Source: Streptomyces sp. BHT-5-2
Lineage (GTDB): Bacteria; Actinomycetota; Actinomycetes; Streptomycetales; Streptomycetaceae
Direction: 5' to 3'
Length of the DNA stretch: 64,000 nucleotides
Assembly (NCBI RefSeq): GCF_019774615.1
Contig: NZ_CP081497.1
Span: 868,001 to 932,000, forward strand
Part shown: positions 53,648 through 62,195 of the stretch, one piece after another
Position numbering within the stretch: position 1 is the stretch's first letter
Layout: the number at the start of each line of letters is the position of its first letter
Translations under genes and position numbers: made by a program
Notes under the pieces: model-generated
Databases searched by the model: none
Seen by the model: the letters and a program-made list of their open reading frames with translations, nothing else
Told to the model about the DNA's origin: nothing

Positions 53648-53681
53648 GACACTGTCTACCAGGGCGAGTAGACAGTGTCTA
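53648..53681 (-). promoter_or_regulatory. TetR-DHA2 promoter with overlapping operators
   Basis: Minus strand: TAGACA (-35, plus coordinates 53676-53681), 17 bp, TAGACA (-10, 53653-53658), 6 nt, ATG of tetR. The same bases form a perfect 12-bp inverted repeat (GACACTGTCTAC / GTAGACAGTGTC), and each TAGACA sits inside a small palindrome TAGACA-N-TGTC. Repressor binding would block both boxes. Confidence 0.68.
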
Positions 53682-53714
53682 CTCGGGCCCGGCCGGGAGG
53701 GCCTGCCCCTGGCC

Positions 53715-53756
53715 AAGGGCCGCCGGGCAAGGGCCGTCGGGCAGGGGCCGCCGGGC
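53715..53756. repeat. three tandem 14-bp repeats
   Basis: AAGGGCCGCCGGGC, AAGGGCCGTCGGGC and AGGGGCCGCCGGGC in the gap between tetR and the epimerase gene. No function visible. Confidence 0.85.
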
Positions 53757-53764
53757 AGGGGCGT

Positions 53765-54883
53765 TCAGGGGCGTTGTCCCACTCCGGTGGCCAGTTCGCG
53801 GAGCCGGCCGCCCGGCAGCCGCGCGGCCAGGGGGGCGGTGTCCATGCCTGCCATGTCCCTGAGCCCGTGCAGGAACTCGTCGAGGGCTTCGACGGCGCCG
53901 TAGCGCGGGGTCCACTCCAGTTCCGTGCGGGCGCGGGCCGTGTCCAGCAGCGGCAGACGCAGTACCGCGTCGAACAATTCGGGAGAGGCCGGCACGAGGT
54001 GCAGCCGCCAGGCAGCCGCCACCGCGTCGCGCACCGGCCGCTGGGGCAGCCGTACGGCGCGGGCGGCCAGCAGGTCGGCGAGCCGGGAGCCGTCGATGAC
54101 CGGGTCGGCGGCCAGATTGAAGGCGCCCCGCACCTCGCGGACCACCGCACGACGGTAGGCGTCGGCCGCGTCGTCCGTGTGCAGTGCCTGGAACCGCAGG
54201 TCGGGGAGGTCGGGGACGATCGGTATCAAGGACGGCCGGACCAGTCGCTGCGGCACCAACGGGCCCGCGATGAGCCGGCGCTGTTCGGAGGCCGCCTCCC
54301 GTTTGAAGAGGAAGCCCGGGCGCATACGGACCACCCGGATATCGGGGTGGCGTTCCTCGAAGGCGTCCAGGACCCGCTCCAGGTACGCCTTCTCCCGGCA
54401 GTAGGCCGCCTCCGGCCAGCCGTGAGTGGGCCAGGACTCGTCGACGTAGCGGTCCTTCGGTCCGGGGCTGTAGGCGCCCACCGAGGAAGCGTGGATCAGG
54501 GCGGGCACACCGCTGCGCGCCACCGCGTCGAAGACCCGCAGACTGCCCAGCACATTGGTCTCCCACGTGGTGGCCGGGTCGTGGGTGGGTTGGAACAGCC
54601 AGGCCAGGTGGACCACCGCGTCCGCGCCCCGGAAGTGGGATTCCAGATTGTCCTGCGGATCCGCCACGTCCACGCAGGCCCAGGCGGCCTTGGCGATCGA
54701 CAGGCGACAGGGCCGGCGGGCCAGGCCGAGGGTGGAACCCACCGCCTGTTCCTGGCCGAGGGCCCGCATCAGGCTCGTGCCGACGTTGCCGGTCGCCCCC
54801 ACGACAACCACGCGGAGTCCCGCCCCGCGACCCTCCGTACGGTTGCTCTCCGTACGGTTGCTCTCCCTACGGTTGCTCTCCAT
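53765..54883 (-). CDS. NAD-dependent epimerase/dehydratase (extended SDR)
   Basis: 372 residues. Seen: VVVVGATGNVGTSL Rossmann motif, ASSVGAYSPG for the catalytic Ser, and YCREK-type YxxxK. A short N-terminal tail encoded by three 15-bp repeats precedes the domain. ATG at 54883 follows GGAGGGAG with 4-5 nt spacing. Could act on nucleotide sugars or steroid-like substrates; stand-alone, so no pathway evidence. Minus strand, downstream of the TetR promoter region. Confidence 0.82.
   Translation of the reverse strand: MESNRRESNRTESNRTEGRGAGLRVVVVGATGNVGTSLMRALGQEQAVGSTLGLARRPCRLSIAKAAWACVDVADPQDNLESHFRGADAVVHLAWLFQPTHDPATTWETNVLGSLRVFDAVARSGVPALIHASSVGAYSPGPKDRYVDESWPTHGWPEAAYCREKAYLERVLDAFEERHPDIRVVRMRPGFLFKREAASEQRRLIAGPLVPQRLVRPSLIPIVPDLPDLRFQALHTDDAADAYRRAVVREVRGAFNLAADPVIDGSRLADLLAARAVRLPQRPVRDAVAAAWRLHLVPASPELFDAVLRLPLLDTARARTELEWTPRYGAVEALDEFLHGLRDMAGMDTAPLAARLPGGRLRELATGVGQRP
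54836..54880 (-). repeat. three tandem 15-bp repeats at the start of the SDR gene
   Basis: Units CGTACGGTTGCTCTC (two identical copies, one with one change) directly after the start codon on the minus strand, encoding ESNRx repeats; in-frame length variation possible. Confidence 0.88.
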
Positions 54884-55066
54884 GGGGCTCCCTCCGCGGG
54901 GGCGCCGCCCACCCGGGCAGCTGCCCGCGCACCGGATGGTCCGACCCCTCTGTCGTCGTGCCCTCCTCCACGCTATGGGGACGCCTGTGATGGCGCCAAC
55001 GCGTCCCGCCCGGCGCCCACGAATATCGCGTTGTGGGCGCCGGGCGATCGACATAGGGTCACCGCC

Positions 55067-55429
55067 ATGTCTGTGCGTCTACGTATGCGTCAAGCCCTGC
55101 CGGAAGCGATGCGCGCCCGCGACAAGGCCGCGGTGAGCGCGCTGCGCGCCACGCTCGCCGCGCTGGACAACGCCGAGGCGGTGCCCCAGGACGGAGTCGG
55201 GCTGCGCGCGGCGGCCCTGGAGCAGTCGCCGGTCGGCGCCGGTGCCACCGAAGTGGCGCGGCGCGAGCTGAGCGAGCACCGGGTGGTGGAGATCATCCGC
55301 GCCGAGGTCGCCGAACGCCTCGAAGCCGCAGCGCAGTTGACGTCACCCGTGCATGTAGACCGAGCCGCCGGGCTCCACGCCGAGGCCGCCGTGCTGCTCG
55401 GGTTCCTTGACGGCCCGGGCGCTGCTTAG
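55067..55429 (+). CDS. YqeY/GatB-like domain protein
   Basis: 120 residues, shorter than typical YqeY (about 150). Seen: RQALPEAMRARDKAAVSALRATLAAL at the start and the VVEIIRAEVAERLEAA helix. The family is linked to GatB-like tRNA amidotransferase tails, but stand-alone members have unknown roles. ATG at 55067; divergent from the SDR gene. No neighbour suggests a partner. Confidence 0.72.
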   Translation: MSVRLRMRQALPEAMRARDKAAVSALRATLAALDNAEAVPQDGVGLRAAALEQSPVGAGATEVARRELSEHRVVEIIRAEVAERLEAAAQLTSPVHVDRAAGLHAEAAVLLGFLDGPGAA

Positions 55430-55527
55430 GACCCGTATACGACGACGGAGCGCGGGGGTGCCGGGTGTCGCGCTGCCGGCCGGGTCAGTCCTGGGCTGTG
55501 CGCGGGACGAGGGTGCCGGCACCGCGC

Positions 55528-56529
55528 TCAGTGTCCCAGGCGCTCCAACGCCGCCGCCGGGTAGCGTTCGCCCGCCACCGCCCCCTCCGGCACGGTCCGG
55601 CGCAGCAGATCACGGTCGGCGTCGGACAGGGCGACAGCCACCGCGGCGACGTTCTCCCGCAGATAGCGCCGGTGCTTGGTGCCGGGGATGGGCACGATGT
55701 CCTCACCCTGGGCGAGCAGCCAGGCAAGCGCTGCCTGGGCGGGCGAGCAGCCGATGCGCTCGGCGACGTCCCGTACCGCCTGGACGAGCGCCAGGTTGCG
55801 TTGGATGTTCTCGTCGGCGAAGCGGGGCCAGCGCCGGCGGTTGTCGTCCGCGGCGAGTTCGCTGCGGGAGGAGAGGGCGCCGGTGAGCATGCCGCGCCCG
55901 AGCGGGGAGTAGGCCACCACCGCGATGCCCAACTCCCGGCAGGTGGAAAGGAGTTCGCCCTCCACGACGTTGCGGGTGAAGAGGGAGTACTCCACCTGGA
56001 CCGCGCTGACCGGGTGGACCGCATGGGCCTTGCGCAGCGTCGCGGGACTGACTTCGCTGAGCCCGATGTGCCGCACCAGTCCGGCCTCCACCAGCCGGGC
56101 CATGGCACCCACCGTCTCCTCGATGGGAGTGGCGGGGTCGCGGCGGTGGGCGTAGTAGAGGTCGATGTGCTCGACGCCCAGGCGGCGCAGCGAGGCCCGG
56201 CAGGCGAGGGGCACGTACTCGGCGGAGGTGTCGACGTCGCCGACCCGGCCCGTGGTGGCGTCATGGCGAAGCCCGAACTTGGTCGCCACCACCATCCGGT
56301 CGCGTTCCTGGGCGTGTCTGCGCAGCCAGCGTCCGACCAACTCCTCGTTGCCGCCCTGGCCGTAGGCGTCCGCGGTGTCCAGGAGGGTGATGCCGGTTTC
56401 GAGTGCCTGGTCCAGGGTGCGCTGGGACTCCTCCTCGTCCGGCACCCCGTAGGCGATCGACATCCCCATGCAGCCCAGGCCGATCGCGGACACCTCGGGG
56501 CCGTCGCTGCCCAGCTTGCGGTACTTCAA
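55528..56529 (-). CDS. aldo/keto reductase
   Basis: 333 residues. Seen: LGCMGMS start, catalytic Asp/Tyr/Lys region DTADAYGQGGNEELVG and VVATKFGLRHD, and VVAYSPLGRGMLTG. NADPH-dependent carbonyl reductase-type enzyme. TTG at 56529 chosen because its T overlaps the upstream stop (TTGA) and AGGAGAG precedes it; a GTG at 56550 is the alternative. Last gene of the ImmA/IrrE - MAB_1171c operon; substrate unknown. Confidence 0.83.
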   Translation of the reverse strand: MKYRKLGSDGPEVSAIGLGCMGMSIAYGVPDEEESQRTLDQALETGITLLDTADAYGQGGNEELVGRWLRRHAQERDRMVVATKFGLRHDATTGRVGDVDTSAEYVPLACRASLRRLGVEHIDLYYAHRRDPATPIEETVGAMARLVEAGLVRHIGLSEVSPATLRKAHAVHPVSAVQVEYSLFTRNVVEGELLSTCRELGIAVVAYSPLGRGMLTGALSSRSELAADDNRRRWPRFADENIQRNLALVQAVRDVAERIGCSPAQAALAWLLAQGEDIVPIPGTKHRRYLRENVAAVAVALSDADRDLLRRTVPEGAVAGERYPAAALERLGH

Positions 56530-57746
56530 CGAACTCTCCTCTCCCTGCACCGGTCGGTGGACCGGACGGTGGCGTAGGCGCGGGCGACATCCAGCAGCCG
56601 GCCGACTTCTTGGGTGTAGTCCCCGCCCCGGGCGGCCTCCGGGCCGACCGCCACGGAGCCACGGACCGGCGGACGGTCGTCGTGCTTGGCGCGCAGCGCC
56701 GACACCAGTGTGGTGGCCTGCACCATGGCGTGCAGCCGGTCGCCGGACAGTCCCGCCGCCTCGGCCGACTGCCGGGCGTCCTCGGCCGCGCCGGACGCCA
56801 CGTACGGCCGGAGCGTGAGCAGGCCGTCCTGGATCTCGATGACCATGCGGTACAGGCGGTAGCTGATGTCACCGGGCAGGAAGCGGGCGAGGCGGCCGGC
56901 GTGCTGCGGATTGAGCGCGATGTCCGGCACCGCCGTGTACAGCGCCGCCCACAGGGGGTGCAGCCGCTGATAGGTGACGAAGTTGCGGGCCAGTCGCCGC
57001 CATTCGGCGATTCGCGGCCCCCAGGAAGGCATGGTGAGCCCTGCCACCAGGAAGAAGATACCGGTCCCGTTGGCCACCGGCGTCAGCAGTTCCCAGTCGA
57101 GCGGGTCCAGTCCGCACTGCACCGCGATCAGCGAGACCAGCCGGTTCAGGCAGTACACCAGGCAGGCGCTCGCCCCGATCGCCGTGCTGTACAGGCCCCT
57201 TCGCAACCACTGCCGGCCGGCCACCCGCCCGTAGCGGCGGCACAGCCGGATGATCTCGATCATGCCGGCGCCGAACGCGCTGACGTAGAGCAGCAGATAG
57301 GCGGCGACCACCGGCCGGTGCACGTTCTGCAACAGATAGTGGGCGCTGCGCCGCTGGTCCCCGCTGCCTGCCGCCGCCCACATGGTGACCATGGCGACCG
57401 CACACAGGGCTGCGATGAGCAGCCGGACCAGGGCCCGCCGCCGGGCGGCCTCGGGCGGGTACACCCAGAAGACGATCGCCGTCAGAAAGGCGGCACTCGA
57501 GGCGACGCCGCCGAAGAGATGGATGCCCAGCGCCCCGAGATCGGCCACCCCCACGTACCCGTCCACTGCCCGTGAGACGGAGGGTGTGGAGAGCGTGAAC
57601 GAGATCCCCTTGCAGAAGAACGCGATGAGCAGCGCGAGCAGGGCCGGATCGCGCCGGTGATGCCGCAGGTCGCGCAGCTTGTACAGCAGCGCGAGCACAC
57701 AGAGGACGGCGCACGCGGGGAAGACGGCGGCCTTCACCGCGTTCAT
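56526..57746 (-). CDS. MAB_1171c-family membrane protein
   Basis: 406 residues with about seven N-terminal helices (VFPACAVLCVLALLYKL, PALLALLIAFFCKGISFTL and others) and a cytoplasmic C-terminal region containing RNFVTYQRLHPLWAAL and YRMVIEIQDGLLTLRPY, both hallmarks of the MAB_1171c/DUF6545 family, proposed to be transporters. ATG at 57746. Preceded by an ImmA/IrrE metallopeptidase, a usual neighbour, and overlapped by the aldo/keto reductase. Role unknown. Confidence 0.82.
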   Translation of the reverse strand: MNAVKAAVFPACAVLCVLALLYKLRDLRHHRRDPALLALLIAFFCKGISFTLSTPSVSRAVDGYVGVADLGALGIHLFGGVASSAAFLTAIVFWVYPPEAARRRALVRLLIAALCAVAMVTMWAAAGSGDQRRSAHYLLQNVHRPVVAAYLLLYVSAFGAGMIEIIRLCRRYGRVAGRQWLRRGLYSTAIGASACLVYCLNRLVSLIAVQCGLDPLDWELLTPVANGTGIFFLVAGLTMPSWGPRIAEWRRLARNFVTYQRLHPLWAALYTAVPDIALNPQHAGRLARFLPGDISYRLYRMVIEIQDGLLTLRPYVASGAAEDARQSAEAAGLSGDRLHAMVQATTLVSALRAKHDDRPPVRGSVAVGPEAARGGDYTQEVGRLLDVARAYATVRSTDRCRERRVR

Positions 57747-57788
57747 GAGACACCCTGCCGTCCCACGGCCGGGCACCGTGCGAAACCG

Positions 57789-58364
57789 CTACTGGGCATG
57801 GGGCCCCGCGCCGCGGTTGAGCGAGCTCTCGATGCGCCCGACCGTCTCGGCATCGGCGGACGGCACACGCCACACCGACTCCACCGCGGGGCGGGTGACG
57901 CGTTCGAGGATGAGGGAGGCGACGATCTCCGCCTCCTGCTCCTCCGCGGTGGAGTAGCTGGTGCGCCCCAGCATCTCCCGCACCCGCTTGGGGTCCAGAT
58001 TGGGCATCAGGCCGCGCACCGTCGCCGCGTCGAATCCCGAGGAGTCGCGGTGGTGGCACAGCATGTGGGCGAGCTCATGGGCGATGATGTGGTCCTGGTG
58101 CAGACGACTGGTGTCCGCCTCGACCACGATGACGTCGAAGGCGTCCGTCGCCAGCCACATACCGCAGGGAGCCGCCGCCCCCAGGGGAAGCGGTACCAAC
58201 TGGATGGGCCGCCCCCGGTCGGCGCTGAGCCGCTCCATCACCGTGGCGATACTGCATCCGTCGGACAGGTCCAGGCGCGCCAGTACCGCGGCAGAGGCCC
58301 GGCGCAGTTCCTTGAGTTGCTTCTTGCGGGGCTGCTGGTGAGCCCTGGAGGACAAGTCCGCCAC
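57789..58364 (-). CDS. ImmA/IrrE-family metallopeptidase-like protein
   Basis: 191 residues. Seen: HxxxH-type zinc motif in IIAHELAHMLCHH, the hallmark of ImmA/IrrE (gluzincin-like), and an acidic later segment STAEEQEAEIVAS. ImmA-type proteins cleave repressors to induce elements; in streptomycetes they often accompany MAB_1171c membrane proteins. GTG at 58364 is a compromise start (AGGAG 11 nt upstream). No XRE repressor partner is visible next to it. Confidence 0.8.
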   Translation of the reverse strand: MADLSSRAHQQPRKKQLKELRRASAAVLARLDLSDGCSIATVMERLSADRGRPIQLVPLPLGAAAPCGMWLATDAFDVIVVEADTSRLHQDHIIAHELAHMLCHHRDSSGFDAATVRGLMPNLDPKRVREMLGRTSYSTAEEQEAEIVASLILERVTRPAVESVWRVPSADAETVGRIESSLNRGAGPHAQ

Positions 58365-58707
58365 TCCCGTGCCTACTCCTTCCGCTCCACTGGCCGCTTC
58401 GTCCCGCCCGACGAGGACTCGTCCGGAGGGGCCGTGGCGTGCCGTACGGACACGCGAACACAGTAGCCGCTCTCCCGTGGTGAGGCGCATTTTCCGGGCT
58501 GCGCACGGATCGTGCCACGCCGGTGAAGCAGGGCAAAGAAAGAGGTGGTCGGCCCGGGCTCGTTGGCCCGAATTCGTCGCTCGGGACGCGGCGGGCGGGG
58601 TTTCACGACGATTCCACCGGCTCTCTCTAGCGTCGCGTCCGGCGTGTTCGCGGTGCACGAAGCACGGGGACGAGCACGCCCGATTCGGCCGAACCGAGAG
58701 GAAAGCC
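58365..58707. other. 343-bp divergent promoter region, no gene seen
   Basis: Lies between ImmA/IrrE (minus) and the CHAP gene (plus). A TAGCGT at 58628-58633 could be a -10 box for the CHAP gene. Open frames are short and Arg-rich. Confidence 0.5.
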
Positions 58708-59280
58708 ATGACACTTCGGACGACCCGGCACACCGCCGTGAGGGCCATGCTGGCCGCAGCCGTGGCGGTGCCGTCCCTGATGCTGGCCGCGGGCCCGGCG
58801 TCGGCCGCGCCCGAGGACATCGTCGGGGTCGCGAACGCCAATCTGGACCATCACGCCTGTGACACCAACAGCGCGGGCCAACAGGGCTACAACTCCAGTT
58901 GCACAGGCGACGGCGGCTCGCCGGAGAACTGGTGCGCGGACTTCGTGGCCTGGGCCTGGGCGCAGGCGGGCTACGACGTCAACGGCCTGTCACCGGCGGC
59001 CGGCAGCTTCGCGGAGTACGGCGCGGGGCTGCATCCGGATCCCCATGTCGGTGACGCGGTCGTCTTCGACTACCGGGGCAACGGGAGCGCCGATCACGTC
59101 GCCATCGTCACGGCGGTCAACGGTGACGGCAGCATCGAGAGCACCGGCGGCAACGAGGTCACGGAAGACGCCGCGACCTCCACCGTCCACCACGACGGCC
59201 CCTACAGCGGCGCGGTGGGCGACAGCTCGTACTGGAACATGGCGATCAGCGGTTACGTCTCTCCGACCAACCGGCCCTGA
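58708..59280 (+). CDS. secreted CHAP-domain amidase/peptidoglycan hydrolase
   Basis: 190 residues with a signal peptide (AVRAMLAAAVAVPSLMLAAG, cleavage near ASA) and a CHAP domain: catalytic Cys in NWCADFVAWAW and His in SADHVAIVTAV. Cys-His amidase acting on the cell wall. ATG at 58708 follows GAGAGGAAAGCC. Single gene with a strong terminator behind it. Confidence 0.88.
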   Translation: MTLRTTRHTAVRAMLAAAVAVPSLMLAAGPASAAPEDIVGVANANLDHHACDTNSAGQQGYNSSCTGDGGSPENWCADFVAWAWAQAGYDVNGLSPAAGSFAEYGAGLHPDPHVGDAVVFDYRGNGSADHVAIVTAVNGDGSIESTGGNEVTEDAATSTVHHDGPYSGAVGDSSYWNMAISGYVSPTNRP

Positions 59281-59303
59281 TCGCCGGTGTGGCAGGTGCG
59301 GAA

Positions 59304-59358
59304 CACCGGCCCGTCGGCCCGCCGGTCCGAAGGGCGGCGGTGGGCCGACGGGCCGGTG
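59304..59358. terminator. bidirectional terminator with a 17-bp stem
   Basis: CACCGGCCCGTCGGCCC pairs perfectly with GGGCCGACGGGCCGGTG across a 21-nt loop, between the convergent CHAP and small secreted genes. Confidence 0.82.
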
Positions 59359-59361
59359 GTG

Positions 59362-59964
59362 TCACGCTCCGGGGATCGTGGCGCGGAACTTCTTCGTCAG
59401 ATCGGTGCCGCGGATCACCCCGCCCTTGTGGTACTTCAGTCCCCAGGCGTCGATCACCGAGCCGTCGGCGAACATGCAGGCGGAGGTCGCCTTCGACGGG
59501 TCGGTCTCGTTCCTGGGGCCCCAACCGCCTCCGTCGGTGGGCCGGTTGCCGAACAAGGCGGTGCCGTTGATGCCCTGGCAGTAGGCGATGGACGGGTTGC
59601 CGGGGCTGCTCGGGCCGTCGGGCTTGCGGACGTAGGCGAGCGCGGCCAGGGTCGGCTTGTCCGCGGCCAGGGTGTCCGCGGCGATCATGATCTCGCTGCC
59701 GTCGGTGGCGCTGAACAGGCACATCTCGCGCTCCCCGCCCAGCGAGGTGATCTTGTTGCCGGTGCCGGTGTAGTAGGGGACGCGGGTCTCCGCCCTGCCG
59801 CCCTGCCGTGCGCACCAAGCCGCGTCCGCGGACGGGGAGTGCTGGACGGGAGCGGCGGCAGGTCGGTGGGGCGCCGGGCCGGTGGCGTTGGCCGCGTTGG
59901 CCGCCACGGCCGTGCCGGAGACCAGGGCGAGAACGGACACGGCAAGGGCATAGGAGCGCTTCAC
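59362..59964 (-). CDS. small secreted protein with DUF333-like segments
   Basis: 200 residues, signal peptide (YALAVSVLALVSGTAVA, cleavage near AANAA). Two segments resemble the DUF333 pattern (Cys ... GG ... Cys-x-F ... DGS): WCARQGGRAE to EMCLFSATDGSE, and SACMFADGSVIDAW near the end. Four Cys likely form two disulphides. GTG at 59964 follows GGAGGAAGC. Function unknown, probably extracellular. Confidence 0.7.
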   Translation of the reverse strand: MKRSYALAVSVLALVSGTAVAANAANATGPAPHRPAAAPVQHSPSADAAWCARQGGRAETRVPYYTGTGNKITSLGGEREMCLFSATDGSEIMIAADTLAADKPTLAALAYVRKPDGPSSPGNPSIAYCQGINGTALFGNRPTDGGGWGPRNETDPSKATSACMFADGSVIDAWGLKYHKGGVIRGTDLTKKFRATIPGA

Positions 59965-60217
59965 GCTTCCTCCTCAAGGACGGTCGGTGGGGACGACGTC
60001 GCCGGCCGGGCGCGGTGTGCAGGCCCATCCTCGGCAACCCCGCGCCGCATGGTCAACGCACCACCACCGGCCTGCCGGCAGCCCCGGCGACATTGACGCG
60101 TTCCCGCGGTCGCACCCCGGTCGACATGCCCCGACCGGCGATCGGATCCGGCCAGTAACGCCGGTGTAACGCCCTTGTCTGCCACAGTGGTTCGGAATTG
60201 ATGAGAGTGTCCCGCCC

Positions 60218-61675
60218 ATGAACCCTCCACTGCTGCACGTCCGTCTGCTCGGCGGCTTCCGGCTGGTACGCGAGGACGGGGCGCCGCTGGTGGAGCGCTG
60301 GTCCCGGCCCGGCGCCCGGACCCTGGTCAAGCTGCTGGCGCTGGCCCCCGACCACGCACTGCACCGCGAGCAGATCATGGCCGTGTGCTGGCCGCACGCC
60401 GAACTCCGCGCCGCGCTGGGCAGCCTGCGGGTGGCGCTGCACACCGCCCGGCATGCGCTGGAGCCCGAGCTGCCGCCGCGCGGCGCCTCCGCGTATCTGA
60501 CCGGCGACGGCGAACTGCTGCGGCTCGCACCGGACACGGTACGCGTGGACGTCGACGAAGCCGAGGCCCTGGCCCGGCGGGCCCTGAACGGTGGCGACCG
60601 CCGCGAACTGACCGGCGCCCTGGACGCGTTGACCGCCGAGCTGCTGCCCGAGGACCGCTATGCGCCCTGGGCCGAACCGGCCCGCGAACGGCTGGCACAC
60701 CGACGGGCCGACCTGCGCCGCGCACTGGCCGAATACCGCCGCCCGCAGGGAGGCGGCGCGGTCCGGGCCGAGGCGGACGCGGCGCGGGTCCGGCTCGACT
60801 GGGCACTGCACCTGGACCGCGCGGGACGCTACGGGGAAGCCCTGACCGTCGCTCGCGAGGCCCTCCACACCTACCAACGCCAAGGGCTGCGCGACGCCGC
60901 CGCGTTGGCCGCCGCCCGGCTGGCCGAGGTGCTCGGCCGTGGCCGCGGCGCCGACGAGGCCCTGGCGGTCCTGGCCGCCCATCAGCCGGACTCCGACGCT
61001 CCGGACGACATCCGGGCCGCCCACCACATGGCGCGTTCGGCGGTCCTGTCCTACCGCGGCCGGTACGCGGAGGCCCTGGCGGCGGCCCGGGCGGCGGAGT
61101 CCTGCGCCGGTGCCGCCCGGGGGACGGGCCGTCCGGTGCTGCTGGCCCGTTCGCTGGCGCAGCAGACGGTCTGCCTGGGCCTGTCCGGCCTCGCCGCCGA
61201 GGCGGCCGGCCCCGCCGAATCGGCGCTGGCCCCGGCCGAGGAGTCCGGTGACCGGGCGCTGCTGGCCACCGTGCTGTCCGTGCTGCGGGAGACCGAGCGG
61301 CGCGCGGGGCGGCACGGGGAGGCACTGGCATACGGGCGGCGCGCGCTGGCACTGGCCGAACAGGCGGGCCGCCCCACGGCCACCGCCTTCGAACGCGCCA
61401 ACCTCGCGGAACTGCACCTGCTGCGCGGCGAACGGGCCGACGCCCAGCGGCTGGCGCTGGCCTCGGTCGAACTGGCCGAGCCGTTCGGCGGCACGGCCCT
61501 GGCCTTCGCCCTGACCGCGCTGGCACGCGTCCGCGGCGGTCCGGCGCCGCAGGAGGCCCGCCGGCTGCTGGAGCGGGCCGGACGCTGCGCGGCGGACGGT
61601 GGGCATCTGCAGGCCATCGACGAGGTGCGGTCGGCCTGGGCAGAGGTGGTGCAGGCACGCCACGCGCTGCGCTGA
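60218..61675 (+). CDS. SARP/BTAD-type regulatory protein with TPR-like C-terminus
   Basis: 485 residues. N-terminal winged-helix of SARP type (LHVRLLGGFRLVRED, ALHREQIMAVCWPHAELRAALGSLRVAL), followed by a BTAD-like helical domain (ELLRLAPDTVRVDV, DALTAELLPEDRY) and TPR-like repeats to the end. No NB-ARC ATPase domain. Likely a DNA-binding regulator of specialised metabolism, target unknown; no biosynthetic cluster is adjacent. ATG at 60218. Confidence 0.75.
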   Translation: MNPPLLHVRLLGGFRLVREDGAPLVERWSRPGARTLVKLLALAPDHALHREQIMAVCWPHAELRAALGSLRVALHTARHALEPELPPRGASAYLTGDGELLRLAPDTVRVDVDEAEALARRALNGGDRRELTGALDALTAELLPEDRYAPWAEPARERLAHRRADLRRALAEYRRPQGGGAVRAEADAARVRLDWALHLDRAGRYGEALTVAREALHTYQRQGLRDAAALAAARLAEVLGRGRGADEALAVLAAHQPDSDAPDDIRAAHHMARSAVLSYRGRYAEALAAARAAESCAGAARGTGRPVLLARSLAQQTVCLGLSGLAAEAAGPAESALAPAEESGDRALLATVLSVLRETERRAGRHGEALAYGRRALALAEQAGRPTATAFERANLAELHLLRGERADAQRLALASVELAEPFGGTALAFALTALARVRGGPAPQEARRLLERAGRCAADGGHLQAIDEVRSAWAEVVQARHALR

Positions 61676-61695
61676 GACGCGCCGCGCCGGCGCCC

Positions 61696-62106
61696 TCAGG
61701 CGCAGTCGGGACAGACGCCCCAGTAGGTCATCTCGACGGCGGAGAGGGTGAAGCCGAACCGCTCGGAGGCGGGCAGATCCGTCAGCGGGTCGCCGTCGGG
61801 GTGGACGTCGCGAATGGCGCCGCAGCGTGAGCACACCAGGTGGTGGTGGGGCCGATGGGCGTTGGGGTCGTAGCGCTTGGCGCGGCCGTCGGTGGTCACC
61901 TCGACCACCTCACCGAGCGAGACGAGCTCCCCGAGGGTGTTGTAGACCGTCGCGCGGGAGATCTCCGGCAGCCGGGCCGTGGCGCGCGCCAGCACCTCGT
62001 CCGCGGTGAGGTGGACGTGCTCGCCGTCGAGAACCTCGGCGACGACGCGGCGCTGGGCGGTCATCCGCCAGCCACGTCCGCGAAGCCGTTCCAGCAGGTC
62101 ACTCAT
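61696..62106 (-). CDS. Fur-family metalloregulator (FurA/CatR-type)
   Basis: 136 residues. Seen: winged HTH (MTAQRRVVAEVL, EISRATVYNTLGEL), HRPHHHLVCSRCG and terminal CPDC, giving the CxxC pairs of the structural zinc site. Divergent from katG, so it most likely represses the catalase-peroxidase in response to iron or peroxide. ATG at 62106. A short palindrome CGAATGAATTCG lies upstream near a candidate -35, consistent with autoregulation. Confidence 0.88.
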   Translation of the reverse strand: MSDLLERLRGRGWRMTAQRRVVAEVLDGEHVHLTADEVLARATARLPEISRATVYNTLGELVSLGEVVEVTTDGRAKRYDPNAHRPHHHLVCSRCGAIRDVHPDGDPLTDLPASERFGFTLSAVEMTYWGVCPDCA

Positions 62107-62113
62107 GGTCACC

Positions 62114-62147
62114 AGCCTAACCGTGCGTCGTCCGGCGAATGAATTCG
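62114..62147 (-). promoter_or_regulatory. candidate fur promoter and operator
   Basis: TAGGCT (minus strand, plus coordinates 62114-62119) ends 7 nt before the fur ATG, suggesting a leaderless transcript. The palindrome CGAAT-GA-ATTCG (62136-62147) lies about where the -35 box would be. Confidence 0.4.
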
Positions 62148-62167
62148 GTACGGATCTGGTCGCCTTA

Positions 62168-62195
62168 TTGACTTGGATCCGGTCCATCGTAGGAT
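62168..62195 (+). promoter_or_regulatory. candidate katG promoter
   Basis: TTGACT (62168-62173), 16 bp, TAGGAT (62190-62195), with a near-palindrome TGGATCCGGTCCA (62174-62186) filling the spacer, a possible Fur site. The katG start is 320 bp further on. Confidence 0.5.

Noticed and set aside
53765..54883. Assigning the epimerase to the ole pathway as a second OleD
   Set aside because: Far from the ole genes and with a distinct N-terminal tail; no context to support that role.
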